Shown here: positions 50,621 to 59,561 of the stretch, in pieces
Numbering within the stretch: position 1 is the first letter of the stretch
How the letters are laid out: each line of letters starts with the position of its first letter
Source: PALSA-350 sp963794165
GTDB taxonomy: Bacteria; Acidobacteriota; Terriglobia; Terriglobales; Acidobacteriaceae
Direction of reading: 5' to 3'
DNA length: 64,000 nucleotides
Assembly (NCBI GenBank): GCA_963794165.1
Contig: CAWCCT010000009.1
Span: 589,571-653,570 of the forward strand
The notes under the pieces: generated by a model
The model's input: the letters and a program-made list of their open reading frames with translations, nothing else
The model's database searches: none
Told to the model about the DNA's origin: nothing
Translations under genes and position numbers: made by a program

Positions 50621-51995
50621 TCAGCTTTCACTGGAAACCAGACCCATCGTTCGCATCCGCCGCGCCACAGAATCAAGGGCCTGCTTATCCGTCAGGATGT
50701 CTTTGTCAGCGCCCACGGACGCCGCATAGAGTTTGCTCGGATCACTTCTGAGGCTGTCGATGGTCACTAGATTGCCGGGCTCCAGATCTCCGCGCCGCCA
50801 AGCCGCCCGAAGGGTTCCATCGTGACGGACGACCTCGATTTTTCCTTCGGTCGTCTCGAATATGGTCTGAAGAGCACCAGTACGTTCATCTTCGCTATTG
50901 AGCAGCACACGTCCAATCAGTTTCTTGGAGCTGGTAGAAAACTCCATCGGAGCATGAGGGTCGCTGATAGCAACGCCGCTGCGGAAAAGTGTACGAGCGC
51001 GGTCCTGCACGTCTTTCATTTGCTGGAGATGACCGATGAAGTCGGAGCGAACGAGCCATACGGTCTGCCGTGTGTCGTTTCGCGAGTCCCAGCTCCTTCA
51101 GGTGTCGAAGGCGGGCCAACTCACCGGGGTTGGCTGCGATTCCGATGTCACTGTAGCCCTGGTTGTCCTGCAAAGACTTTGAGCGTTTAGCAATTCGTCG
51201 ATCCAGAGGGGTAACTCGATTGGCAGTGAGCTCAACTTGTTTCTGGCGTTGAATGTCTTCCATCGTGCGAGGACCGAGCTGCCGGGTAAGAGACGTCTGG
51301 ACAGTTTCACGAAGGCCCTTGCGGATGAGCATCGGCGGGAGTTGCAGGGCTTCTCCTGATGGGAGCTTGCCTCGCAGAATCAGGTGGGCGTGCGGGTGAT
51401 CTGTGTTCCGGTGGACAACTCCGGCCCATTCGACCGGAGCTCCGGTGTGTTGCTCGATGCGAGCGATCATATCGCTTGCCGTGCGCTGAAAATTGACGTC
51501 GGAATCTTCCGGGGAAATGATGATTTTGAAAATGCGCTGGTCCCCGGCTTTCTGCCAGTGGCCGGCCAGAGAATCCAGCGAGCGCTCCTTGGCTAAACCC
51601 AAACGGTCCGGGCTTGGTGCTTGTACGTCGTTTCCAGCGCCATATTGCTCGGCGTCATCCGCTTCCCTGCCTTTTGCGCTCTCGCGCTCGACGTAGGTTC
51701 CGTGAGCCTTCCACCCCCCGGGGGTTTTTGCATTGGAATACCGGACATTCACAACAGCCCGGCGCTGGAAAGGAGACGTTTTCGAGGAACCGATTCCCGA
51801 ACCTTTGACGTTACCACCCCGGCTCGATCGTGAGGATGACCTACTGACCAGGCGCACAAGCCGTAGCAGATTTCTTGCGGTGCCTGTTACCCGACGCGGA
51901 GATGTGTTTGTGGGTCGGACCCGCCCAGGACGAAGTTTGGTCGAGCGCCCGCGATCTTCGCTAGTATTTCGTCGTTCTCGCACCGGGGGTGGCAT
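50621..51995 (-). pseudogene. Relaxase (VirD2/TraI-like MOB-P type), one frameshift
   Basis: The first frame (51995 down to about 51065) has a basic N-terminus, an early RAVVNVRYSNAKTPGGWKAHG and the metal-binding motif HRNTDHPHAHLILRGK (about residues 193-208). After LGLAKRHTADR the frame becomes nonsensical. Skipping one base near 51063 continues as WLVRSDFIGHLQQMKDVQDR and runs to 50621 through a compact C-terminal domain (KLIGRVLLNSEDERTGALQT). The full protein would be about 458 residues. The catalytic domain is complete before the shift, so even the truncated form might nick. Confidence 0.78.
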
Positions 51996-52003
51996 GTCTG
52001 ACT

Positions 52004-52480
52004 TTAGACCTCATCCGACGAAGTGGGGGAATAGCCGGGCTCTTCTTCAATCCCAAGTTGGGCGGGGTTGTAGGCGTCCGACTGGCGACGGCGTTGGAAT
52101 TCCCGCGCCGCTGTGAGATTGACCTGTTCGTAAATCCTCGTCGCACGAATGCGCGCCCCGGCAAGCAGGGAGCCGGGAACCTCTGGGAGGGCGGTGAGGG
52201 CGTACTTGATGTACGAGTCAGTCAGCGCTAGATGGAGCTGGCTGACAGTCTCCAAGCTCTGGAATCTGTGAGCCAGGGAGTCGGCCAGGTTACCAAACAG
52301 GGAGTAGACAAGTTGTTCAAGGTCGTCCCGTTGGTTGGTCCCGACCGTTACAAGGTAGTCGAATACCTCGTTGTCGCTTGAAGCATGAAGCTGCTTTTTG
52401 AGCGCAGCCACACGCTCTCCCTGAGCGCGGCTGAGGCGAACTGTGTACCGAACAATGTGGGACGGTTTCGGTCGCGGCAT
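52004..52480 (-). CDS. MobC-like relaxosome protein
   Basis: 158 residues from ATG 52480. The N-terminus (PKPSHIVRYTVRLSRAQGER) looks like a ribbon-helix-helix DNA-binding segment, followed by helices (NLADSLAHRFQSLETVSQLH). It precedes the relaxase directly, as MobC does, and would help load relaxase at oriT. A TGTACATTTCTA motif is 19 bases upstream. Confidence 0.6.
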   Translation of the reverse strand: MPRPKPSHIVRYTVRLSRAQGERVAALKKQLHASSDNEVFDYLVTVGTNQRDDLEQLVYSLFGNLADSLAHRFQSLETVSQLHLALTDSYIKYALTALPEVPGSLLAGARIRATRIYEQVNLTAAREFQRRRQSDAYNPAQLGIEEEPGYSPTSSDEV

Positions 52481-52498
52481 GGATGCACTATAACGCAA

Positions 52499-52890
52499 TG
52501 TACATTTCTATAGCAACGTGACGCACACGGCACCTCTAAAAGTACACGGGTGCGTCATCCTAAAGCGCACAACGCAAACCAGATAGAAAGAGCAAACCTT
52601 CAAAGTGCGTCTGCGCTTTATGTTCCACTACTGCACTTTCCTAGAAAGACGGCTGCCTTTCGCAGCCTACCTCCGTGGGCCTTCGACCCCGAAAGCGCAG
52701 CCTTCGGCTGCAACAAAAGCACGAACAAAGACGAACAAGGCAGACTATCCACGATGGATGCGCCTCCGATCCGTGATTCGGCTTCATGCGTGGCAATTCG
52801 TCCTTTGTCGTGGTTGTTCGCCTTTACTCTCACGGAATCGTTCTTGTGCGCTTGCAATCTTAGCTGTGGGTCTGGCATTCTTCTACTGCA
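52499..52890. other. Divergent intergenic region: motif copy 3 and candidate oriT
   Basis: 392 bases between mobC and a plus-strand gene. Contents: motif copy 3 (TGTACATTTCTA, 52499-52510); an 8-bp inverted repeat TGACGCAC / GTGCGTCA (52519-52526 and 52550-52557) followed by TCCTAAAG, the layout of MOB-P origins (repeat next to an ATCCT-type nick site); and a hairpin GCAGCC-TTC-GGCTGC (52697-52711). Open frames here have no coding features. This is the usual position of oriT in such elements. Confidence 0.4.
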
Positions 52891-53151
52891 ATGTGCATTT
52901 CACAACATGAACGGCCACCCGAACTGGTCGCGTTGGTTGAAGCACTGATGCTTCGCAGGGGTGTATTTCAACTCAAGGCTAGGCTTCTCAAGGCGGTGCG
53001 CTCCGAGTTGCAAGCTGCAAAAGGCAGCGGATTGACCTGGCGTGTCATCTGGGGAACGCTCCGAGATGAAGGGTATCCCGGCGGATACCAGCAGTTTTGT
53101 AAGGCGGCGAACCGAGTCATTGAAGGACGCCCGTTCGCCTACCGCAGGTAA
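52891..53151 (+). CDS. Small TraK-like conjugation-locus protein
   Basis: 86 residues, helical and basic (RRGVFQLKARLLKAVRSELQ, then TWRVIWGTLRDEGYPGGYQQ). The second half resembles the 'weak helix-turn-helix' common to small TraK proteins beside ParA-like genes of conjugative elements. The ATG at 52891 lies inside motif copy 4 (TGTGCATTTCAC, 52892-52903), so a later start may be used or the motif may act on the leader. Family assignment is tentative. Confidence 0.5.
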   Translation: MCISQHERPPELVALVEALMLRRGVFQLKARLLKAVRSELQAAKGSGLTWRVIWGTLRDEGYPGGYQQFCKAANRVIEGRPFAYRR

Positions 53152-53257
53152 TGGCAAGAACCTCCCGCCCCTTGACGTGGAAAGAGAGGTTCGTCAACAG
53201 ACGGTCCGCGGGAGCGGTCTGAGCAGTGAGAACACAGAGAAAGAGGAGAAACCGGAC

Positions 53258-54136
53258 ATGGCAAGTACGGAGAGAAGAGGAAATGGCGAGGCTGGATCGC
53301 GAAGCGGAAGCGAATCGGCAGAGAGAGTCGCGATTGCAACCGACGAAGGTCTTCAAGCCGAGCGTATTTGTGGGGAGGAGCGAGGATTGACCACTGCCCT
53401 GGAATTGAAACCCAAGCGTGTCGTCTTTCCGATCGCCGGCAAAGGGGGCGTGGGGAAGACGACCGTCATGGCCACACTGGCGGAGTGGTACGCGAGCACC
53501 GCTTACACCGCTGACCTGTTTGATATGGACCCCGACAATAAAGCAGAGGGGTGCTTCAAGGCACTGTTTGCCAAAGCGCACAAACTTCCGGCGCTGGAGA
53601 GCTGGACATACGACAAGCTGTTGGGAATCTCGCTGGAATCCAGCGCCGACGTGATTCTCGCTGATTTGGGCGCGGCACAGGGTCATCGAATGATTCCGTG
53701 GTTTCGAGACTTCTATAAGGTGATGCAGGACTCTGGTCTTGATCTTCGATGGACGGCTCTGGGCGTCGTGGATGCTGACATTGCCTCCGCGCGGTCGGTG
53801 ATCGAGTGGGGCGGCGAGTTGCAGAACACCGTGGACTACGTCATTGTTCACAATCATTTTCAGGATGGTGTTGCTTCGTCCTGGGAGAACCCGAAGCTGG
53901 AGCCGGATGTGACGGCCTTTCGGGAGACATTCTCGCCTGTCGAAATACGGATGGATGCCAGGCGGCCTGACTTACAGCGCATGATGCGAACGATGAACGT
54001 CACCCTTGGCGACGTAGGCGACCGCAAAACCAATGTTCCGGAGTTGAGAGCGCCGGACATGACCCTGCGGGCAAGAACATACCGCTTTCGCGCTTTCAGC
54101 CAATTCACGGAAGCTAGAAAGGTGCTTCTCCCATGA
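53258..54136 (+). CDS. ParA/MinD-like ATPase of the transfer region (TraL-like)
   Basis: 292 residues from ATG 53258, with GAGGAG 9 bases upstream; 53042 is in frame but unsupported. The deviant Walker A is GKGGVGKTTV at about residues 66-75, the DMDPDN switch follows, and DVILADLGAAQGHR is Walker B-like. The N-terminal 50 residues are charged and low in complexity. Such ATPases position relaxosomes or partition elements. It overlaps the next gene (ATGA, 54133). Confidence 0.8.
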   Translation: MASTERRGNGEAGSRSGSESAERVAIATDEGLQAERICGEERGLTTALELKPKRVVFPIAGKGGVGKTTVMATLAEWYASTAYTADLFDMDPDNKAEGCFKALFAKAHKLPALESWTYDKLLGISLESSADVILADLGAAQGHRMIPWFRDFYKVMQDSGLDLRWTALGVVDADIASARSVIEWGGELQNTVDYVIVHNHFQDGVASSWENPKLEPDVTAFRETFSPVEIRMDARRPDLQRMMRTMNVTLGDVGDRKTNVPELRAPDMTLRARTYRFRAFSQFTEARKVLLP

Positions 54137-54807
54137 GCACTGTGCCTGTAAGAGCAATCGACAATTCCGCCTGGATTCGTGATCTCGTATATCTCGCCTT
54201 CCCAGAGGGTGAGGCGAGAGAACGGGTTCTATTCGACCTGGTCAAGCAATTCTCGAAAATGGACCCGGAAGACCCTGAATGGTTGCGCTACAAACTAAAC
54301 GTTGTAGAGTGCAGAGCGATGGAGAACATGGCGCGGGCGCTGAACGAAGCTGCCACAGAGCAAGCGAAGCTCCGCGGCATTACTCGTGAGATGGCGGACT
54401 TTGCATCGACTCAGATCCGGGGGACAATCGAGAGCGCTGCTTCACAGACTCGGCAGCTGCTGGAGGATGTGCAGCTCAGCCTTCATGATGCGATTTCAGG
54501 CGAAGCCATACTCAAGAGCTACACCGACGCAACAAGGCAGCAATTCGCCTCAGTTATAAGGGAGATCATTGAAGACACCCTCGTAAGGGCGCTCACCCTT
54601 TCACAAAAGCGCATGGACGAGTGGACGAAGGGGACGCTGGACAACTCCATTCGTGAGGCTCAGAAGTCCTTGGCGTCGGTGACGACAGACTTTCGAGTGA
54701 AGCTGGGAGGGACATGGGGGCAGCTACTCTGGGGCTGCATCGCCGGCGGGGTCCTGGCCGGCGTTTTCTTGCTTGTGGGCGGATTCTGGCTGGGCAGACA
54801 TTGGTGA
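54133..54807 (+). CDS. Coiled-coil membrane protein of the transfer region (TraM-like)
   Basis: 224 residues. A soluble N-terminus (AWIRDLVYLAFPEGEARERV), a long helical region with coiled-coil character (about 55-185, ENMARALNEAATEQAKLRGI) and a C-terminal membrane helix (IAGGVLAGVFLLVGGFWLG). It is coupled to the ParA-like gene. The pair is a standard unit of acidobacterial and proteobacterial conjugative islands (from memory). Function is not established. Confidence 0.6.
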   Translation: MSTVPVRAIDNSAWIRDLVYLAFPEGEARERVLFDLVKQFSKMDPEDPEWLRYKLNVVECRAMENMARALNEAATEQAKLRGITREMADFASTQIRGTIESAASQTRQLLEDVQLSLHDAISGEAILKSYTDATRQQFASVIREIIEDTLVRALTLSQKRMDEWTKGTLDNSIREAQKSLASVTTDFRVKLGGTWGQLLWGCIAGGVLAGVFLLVGGFWLGRHW

Positions 54808-55203
54808 AGCTACCACGGGCATCCAACATGCGAAGGAAAGATGTATGTTTTGGCTTGCATACCTATTTACGGTGATTGTGGGAGGGACTTTTGCTGTAAT
54901 CCTGCGGGTTCTCAGGAAAGTGCTCCGGAGTTGGGGGTAGGCTACGAATTCGCAATCAAAAACGCGCCCCTCAGCGGATCGCTGAACACTTGCCGACTTT
55001 CGAGTAGTAATCGGTACTCGATGAGTGCCTCGGCGATTACGCGCTTTTTCATGGCGCCCGAGACTCATCCAACCCGCTATTGACTCCGGCCCGACCCAAG
55101 ATCATAAAGAGAGTGCCGTAGAGCAGGGAGTGCAAAAAGTGGACGTTTTGCACTCCCGATGCACGGTATTGTTGCCGGTACTCAATCGAGAACGCGTACA
55201 GCC
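54808..55203. other. 396-base convergent intergenic region with a strong hairpin
   Basis: GGGAGTGCAAAA (55126-55137) and TTTTGCACTCCC (55146-55157) form a perfect 12-bp stem with an 8-base loop between two converging genes. There is no long T-run, so a bidirectional terminator is only possible. An open frame at 54841 has no coding signs. Confidence 0.45.
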
Positions 55204-55656
55204 TTATGCTTTCAGACGCGTATAACTTTTAATTAGCCCCACACTGCCTTTTCCGAGTTGAATTTCCTCCGCACTTTCCCAACGAATAAGACGCTTGCAA
55301 AATCGGCCGAGCCTCTGGTTGACTGATTGCCTGCGTTTGTCCGCCCTCTGTCCCGGCAACGGCGCGACGGCTTTTTCCCAAAGGCGCAGTACCTCAGGCA
55401 TCGACTCAATCCGCTCGAAAACATGGAGCGTGAAATCTGCGTGAGCAGGAATCGCCCACCCTTCGACGACTCCGATGAGATCCCCAAAAGCTTTTTCGGG
55501 ATGCTCGTCACCAATAATCCCCGTTGTGATCGCTTCCTTGCGGATCAGGTTTTCCAAAACCATAACCTCGGAAAGGTTTTTGCCCACAGCCAGGCTGCTA
55601 AGTATTTCCGCGATGTCCGGTGACAAGCGGTACACATTTTCTTTAACTTGCGCCAT
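55204..55656 (-). CDS. Ribbon-helix-helix/CopG-like regulator, uncharacterised
   Basis: 150 residues from ATG 55656 (MAQVKENVYRLSPDIAEILS). The N-terminal ~50 residues look like a small DNA-binding domain (SLAVGKNLSEVMVLENLIRK). The rest is helical with a basic C-terminus (RADKRRQSVNQRLGRFCKRL). A near-perfect palindrome directly upstream (55671-55691) with a second half-site suggests autoregulation. No specific family recognised. Confidence 0.55.
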   Translation of the reverse strand: MAQVKENVYRLSPDIAEILSSLAVGKNLSEVMVLENLIRKEAITTGIIGDEHPEKAFGDLIGVVEGWAIPAHADFTLHVFERIESMPEVLRLWEKAVAPLPGQRADKRRQSVNQRLGRFCKRLIRWESAEEIQLGKGSVGLIKSYTRLKA

Positions 55657-55670
55657 TCCTAAGCCTCCAC

Positions 55671-55711
55671 ATGGTTGTGTTACACAACCATGATGGTAGC
55701 GTAACACAACC
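55671..55711. promoter_or_regulatory. Candidate operator: palindrome plus repeated half-site
   Basis: ATGGTTGTGT and ACACAACCAT flank a central T at 55671-55691, giving a 21-base near-perfect palindrome. GTAACACAACC follows at 55701-55711. The region lies 15 bases upstream of the regulator gene starting at 55656. Confidence 0.55.
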
Positions 55712-55932
55712 AGGATCCCCTGTTTAAACCCGTGCTAAATCATTGATTCTTGGAGGTAATTCGTTCCCGTTCTTTCAACCGGTTCCTTCCTGTACCGTCC
55801 GCTCGTGACTTTTTCGTGACTTTTCCAGCGCTGTGAGCTTCCCCTAGTTCCGGGACTGCCGGTGGCTCTCAGACCATCCTGGCGTGAAGGCAGACGTGCC
55901 GGAGGGTGAGATGCGGGGCGGCCCGACATCGC

Positions 55933-56691
55933 CTAGGAGACAAACCCACGCCGACGGCTTTCAGCCTCGATAACGTTTAGAACTTCGTCCACGCGAACAC
56001 CCATCTGGTAGAGGACCTGGAGTACAGGCATTCCATCAACTATCGGAATCTCATTGACCGCGACAAATGCGTTGAACTGGAAAAACCATTGGTGGGTCGA
56101 GTCGGGACCCACAGTGAGAATGTCCATCTCATTTTTCTTTCGATCCCAAACGTGTGGATCAGGCATACTGAAAAACCCCGTTCCGCGGACACCTGCCGCG
56201 ACACGCACCGCAGCAGCCCCGATAGGAACGAGCATCTTGTGCTTGTCGGTGTTACACATCTCATTCAATGCCCAGAGAGTGTTGTCCCCGCCAAGATATG
56301 GCTGCAATCCGACGAAAAGAGACTGTATCGTCTCTGGGAGATCTTTGCAGCGGCCAAGGGACTGTGCCATTTGAGGAAGACTGCGGGCGAAGGGAAATGC
56401 GCAATTCTTTGGCGACTGAACGCCTGAAGAGACCGCGATGGTGTAGGCCGCGATATCAAGAGCACTCCTCAGGTTGTTGATAATGTCGCCCGTGATGTCA
56501 GCTACGGAATCGGGTAGTTGATGCCGTAGCACGATCTTGTGCAACTTGTGCCCCGGCATTGTGGGATGCGGCACTTCCACCTTTTCGAGCGGCTGCGCTT
56601 CGACGAACTCCGTGACCTTCCCAACTAGCTCCTCGAGATGTTGTTCGGCGCGTGCGACCTTGCGCCTTGAATCCTCAAATGGATCGGGCAT
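55933..56691 (-). CDS. Uncharacterised protein
   Basis: 252 residues. The N-terminal half is helical (KVARAEQHLEELVGKVTEFV), with NLRSALDIAAYTIAVSSG at about residues 90-107. CNTDKHKMLVPIGA follows at about 145. The C-terminal half is beta-rich. The NLRSALD-to-CNTDKHK pattern is common in a family of bacterial proteins of unknown function. It diverges from the FRG-domain gene (112 bases apart) and may share its promoter region. Confidence 0.65.
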   Translation of the reverse strand: MPDPFEDSRRKVARAEQHLEELVGKVTEFVEAQPLEKVEVPHPTMPGHKLHKIVLRHQLPDSVADITGDIINNLRSALDIAAYTIAVSSGVQSPKNCAFPFARSLPQMAQSLGRCKDLPETIQSLFVGLQPYLGGDNTLWALNEMCNTDKHKMLVPIGAAAVRVAAGVRGTGFFSMPDPHVWDRKKNEMDILTVGPDSTHQWFFQFNAFVAVNEIPIVDGMPVLQVLYQMGVRVDEVLNVIEAESRRRGFVS

Positions 56692-56803
56692 TTGCTCAGA
56701 TCCTCCACGGGGAATTATCGCTCAGGGCGCCACACCGCTCGACACCACGCCTTGTCTCGATGGGCTACAAAGGTAGAATGGTCTTCGCTCAGAGGAAGAC
56801 ACC

Positions 56804-57862
56804 ATGAACGACGTGCCGACAAAGAACCCAAAACCGCGTCTTGAGTCGATAAAGAAACTTCTCGAAGACAGGGGTGCCCTGGGGTCCGTGAAGAGTATTG
56901 GGGAATACCTTACTGCCGTACGGACGATTTCAGAACGCTGGCAAAAGGACGACTGGACCAGAATAGAGTGCGATGAGGAGTACTTTCTGAATCATGTCCG
57001 CATTGTCGGGCAGATCTGGTTTCGGGGCCACCTTGATTGCAGCCTTAGCCTGCGCCCCGGCCTCTATCGAGAAAGCACAAGGAAGTTTCTGGCTAAGCAC
57101 CCCGACAGTCCGAAACCTCTTCCTGATGATGAGGAAAGTGTCCTTTTGGGAGAACTCTTCGATTTAGAGCACGATCTGCGAATTGATTTCACCAGCTATG
57201 GGCATCTTCTTAACGAGGCAAACCAAGCCAAGACCGCTATGGATTGGTATTTTCTGATGCAGCATCATGGAATCCCAACAAGGCTGCTTGACTGGACGAC
57301 GAACGCACTTGCGGCCCTCTTCTTCCCGCTCGATGCGTATCGTCAAAAACTGGTGGAGTGTGACGTCCCAGATCGCCCACCCACGGGCAGAATAGCTGTA
57401 TGGATGGTTGATGCATATTGGCTCGCAGATCAACTGAGCAGCGAGTGGGTTGCTCCATTGCTCCCTTGGTCTGACGAAGCGGCGAGATATGTTCCTCCAC
57501 TGGAGAGGCTCGCTGACAAGATGGGTGAAACGAGGGCGCTCTTGCCTTCTCATGCGATGCCGATTGAGCCGCCGGCCATGCACCCTCGTGTCGCGGCCCA
57601 AGAAGGCCGATTCATCATTTTCGGTCGAACCCTGGATTTGCTGGATGAAAAGTTGCGACTAGAGCAGAAAGATGATTGCTCAGGCCTCGAAGAGATGCGT
57701 TTGCGGCAGATCATATTTGAGGTTGGCGACGTTGACAGCCTTTTACGTGATTTAGCGCAACTTGGAATCTCTAGAAGGACGCTCTTCCCCGACCTTGCTG
57801 GTCTCGCAGATTTCGTTCGCTGGAAGCACTTCCATAAGGTTGAGGGATACATTCAACGCTAA
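56804..57862 (+). CDS. FRG-domain protein
   Basis: 352 residues in one intact frame. The FRG domain (named for an F/Y-R-G motif) spans about 55-190: QIWFRGHLDCSLSLRPGLYR, then LRIDFTSYGHLL and the hallmark DWYFLMQHHGIPTRLLDWTT with NALAALFF. The C-terminal half (about 250-350) is less conserved. FRG proteins occur in accessory and defence-type loci; their activity is not securely established. It sits between two uncharacterised genes and near a broken ATPase gene, consistent with element cargo. A disrupted mirror copy lies at 62081-63144. Confidence 0.85.
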   Translation: MNDVPTKNPKPRLESIKKLLEDRGALGSVKSIGEYLTAVRTISERWQKDDWTRIECDEEYFLNHVRIVGQIWFRGHLDCSLSLRPGLYRESTRKFLAKHPDSPKPLPDDEESVLLGELFDLEHDLRIDFTSYGHLLNEANQAKTAMDWYFLMQHHGIPTRLLDWTTNALAALFFPLDAYRQKLVECDVPDRPPTGRIAVWMVDAYWLADQLSSEWVAPLLPWSDEAARYVPPLERLADKMGETRALLPSHAMPIEPPAMHPRVAAQEGRFIIFGRTLDLLDEKLRLEQKDDCSGLEEMRLRQIIFEVGDVDSLLRDLAQLGISRRTLFPDLAGLADFVRWKHFHKVEGYIQR

Positions 57863-58176
57863 TGGTCGAGGACTGGAGCGCAAACGACAGGCAGCGCAGC
57901 GTCACAGATGAGTACGGGCATAACGTAGGCAGCTGGAAGGTGGTCGCCGACCTTCCGTTCAGAGCGAACGCGGATCTCCGCGGCCTTCCGCTCGGAGTCT
58001 CTATTTAACGCCTGATGTCCACCCACGTGCCAGCGACCGTTCTCAGGGCATCCTGGCGCGATGGCGGACGTCCCAGAGCAAGCAGCCTCTCTAGCGCCAT
58101 TCATGTTGGGGGTCTTAGAATCGTCGACGCTGGGTCGTTGTAGATGAGCGCACCCCATTCGTGACATCATTTCGAG

Positions 58177-59236
58177 ATGACCACGGCGGCGTGCGATGTC
58201 GAAGCTTTCAATCCACTGCACTGGCTGGTTAGCGGTCCGTTCACCGATTTGACGGATCTATCCGTGATTGAGGAGTTCGTCCGCACAGTGGTTCTGCACG
58301 ATGAGATTGTTAATGTGCCTCAGCCTTTGCCACAAAGCGACGATGATCTCGGGTTGCCTGAGGAGGAAGAGGCGGTCGGGGGCCGTATGGTGATCACGGC
58401 CCTTGGCCCCGTTCTCGACGGTTACGATTTCTTCATGGATCGAAGGCTGGCTCTCCCCGTACCGGATATTGAATTGAGCCCAGCATTACTCGCAGTCGCG
58501 GCCGAGTTTGCGAATGCGGGCGAAGGAAATGTCTACTTCACAGCACATGTTCAATATCTGAAACGCATGCTGGGGATCGTAGAACAAGGTGGAAGCGCAC
58601 TCTTATACAACAACTTTGGAAAGGAGGCCATCAGCGTTGCGCAGAGATATCCTAAAGAACTCTTCCGAGAGCTTGATGCCGATTGGCAGCGCCACGCTCG
58701 ACGGCTTCAACGGGATGGGCTGCGCCTCGTTGTCCCACCAGTTTTGGCGATAGTGCTCACGCGCGCAGCGAGACGAGACGCTATACCTGCCATTCTCCGC
58801 GATCTTCGCGATGAATGGGCTTACGCACGACAGAAGGTCTGGAATCTTCTCAATGCTTTACGCAAGAGCCCCACATTGGCGGAAGCTTGGAAATCGAAAA
58901 GGAGCTGTCGGAGGCGTCTTGGCTATTCTCGCCCGAAGCAACGGAACTGGATACTAGTCCGGGCAGGATTCTGTGGGAGTTCTCCCCGCCGCTGCCATTG
59001 GTGCCGGAACGGCGAAGATTTCTGGGATCAAACCTGTAGTGGGAGCAGTAACCGGCGCGGGAGCACAAGTAGCCCGATCGGTCGCTCCTCTGGCGCAAAG
59101 ATTCGGTAGAGAATTGTTCAGACTCGGAGCATTTGATCTGGCGCGCCGGGTCCGGAGAGAGACAGGTAGGGTGAACCCCGGTGCGCTACGAAGACTTCTT
59201 AGCGAGAGTGAACGTCAAGGCCTCGGCATAAAGTAA
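58177..59236 (+). CDS. Uncharacterised protein, two apparent frameshifts in this arm
   Basis: The frame from ATG 58177 is good to about codon 236 (LNALRKSPTLAEA), then degenerates at 58886. In the mirror arm the same place has one more T and continues as LEIEKELSEASRLFSPEATE, and near 58976 this arm lacks one A that the mirror arm has (ILWEILPAAAIGAG). Repairing both gives about 353 residues ending LSESERQGLGIK (stop 59236). The C-terminus has an Ala/Gly-rich helix. No family recognised. Confidence 0.6.
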
Positions 59237-59561
59237 GCGCGCCGGGATGTTTCATGGAGGCTCAAGACCCCGTTGCGGGATCTCCCCGCACACCATGCCT
59301 CGGCGTGAATCTTTGGGGCCCGGAAATCATGGTCGGGTCGCCCGACTGTGATCGTCGGCCAGGGCGGTCAATGGCCGGCCATTCGATCAGCTATGAAGTA
59401 GGGAGCGGACAGGGGGCACACCAACCCGCCACGGGAACGCCTGAGCAGCGCTTTCGGTTTGCGTCCGACCCGTTTACAATCGCCAAATCGTTACTACGCC
59501 TTGGACACAGCCTTCTGCTTCCCTGTCGTATAGATTGAAAGGTTTAAATCCACACAAATCA

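Larger units (their letters stand above)
25482..55932. mobile_element. Integrative (mobilisable or conjugative) element in tRNA-Glu
   Basis: The left boundary is inferred from the tRNA-Glu 3' end with an adjacent tyrosine recombinase and excisionase-like gene. Mobilisation functions follow at 45.6-54.8 kb (VirB1-like, TraB, TraF, Ssb, VirD4, relaxase, MobC, ParA/TraM-like). No VirB2-B11 or Trb channel genes are in view. I did not see a second copy of the tRNA 3' end, so the right end (attR) is unknown and the element may continue past 55932 into the palindrome and beyond. Confidence 0.75.

Noticed and set aside
54841..55083. An 80-codon open frame downstream of the TraM-like gene
   Set aside because: No ribosome-binding site, odd composition and no recognisable feature.
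25455..55932. Second copy of the tRNA-Glu 3' end (attR)
   Set aside because: Looked for CCCGTCGGGGACGCC-like sequence to the right and did not find a convincing match by eye.
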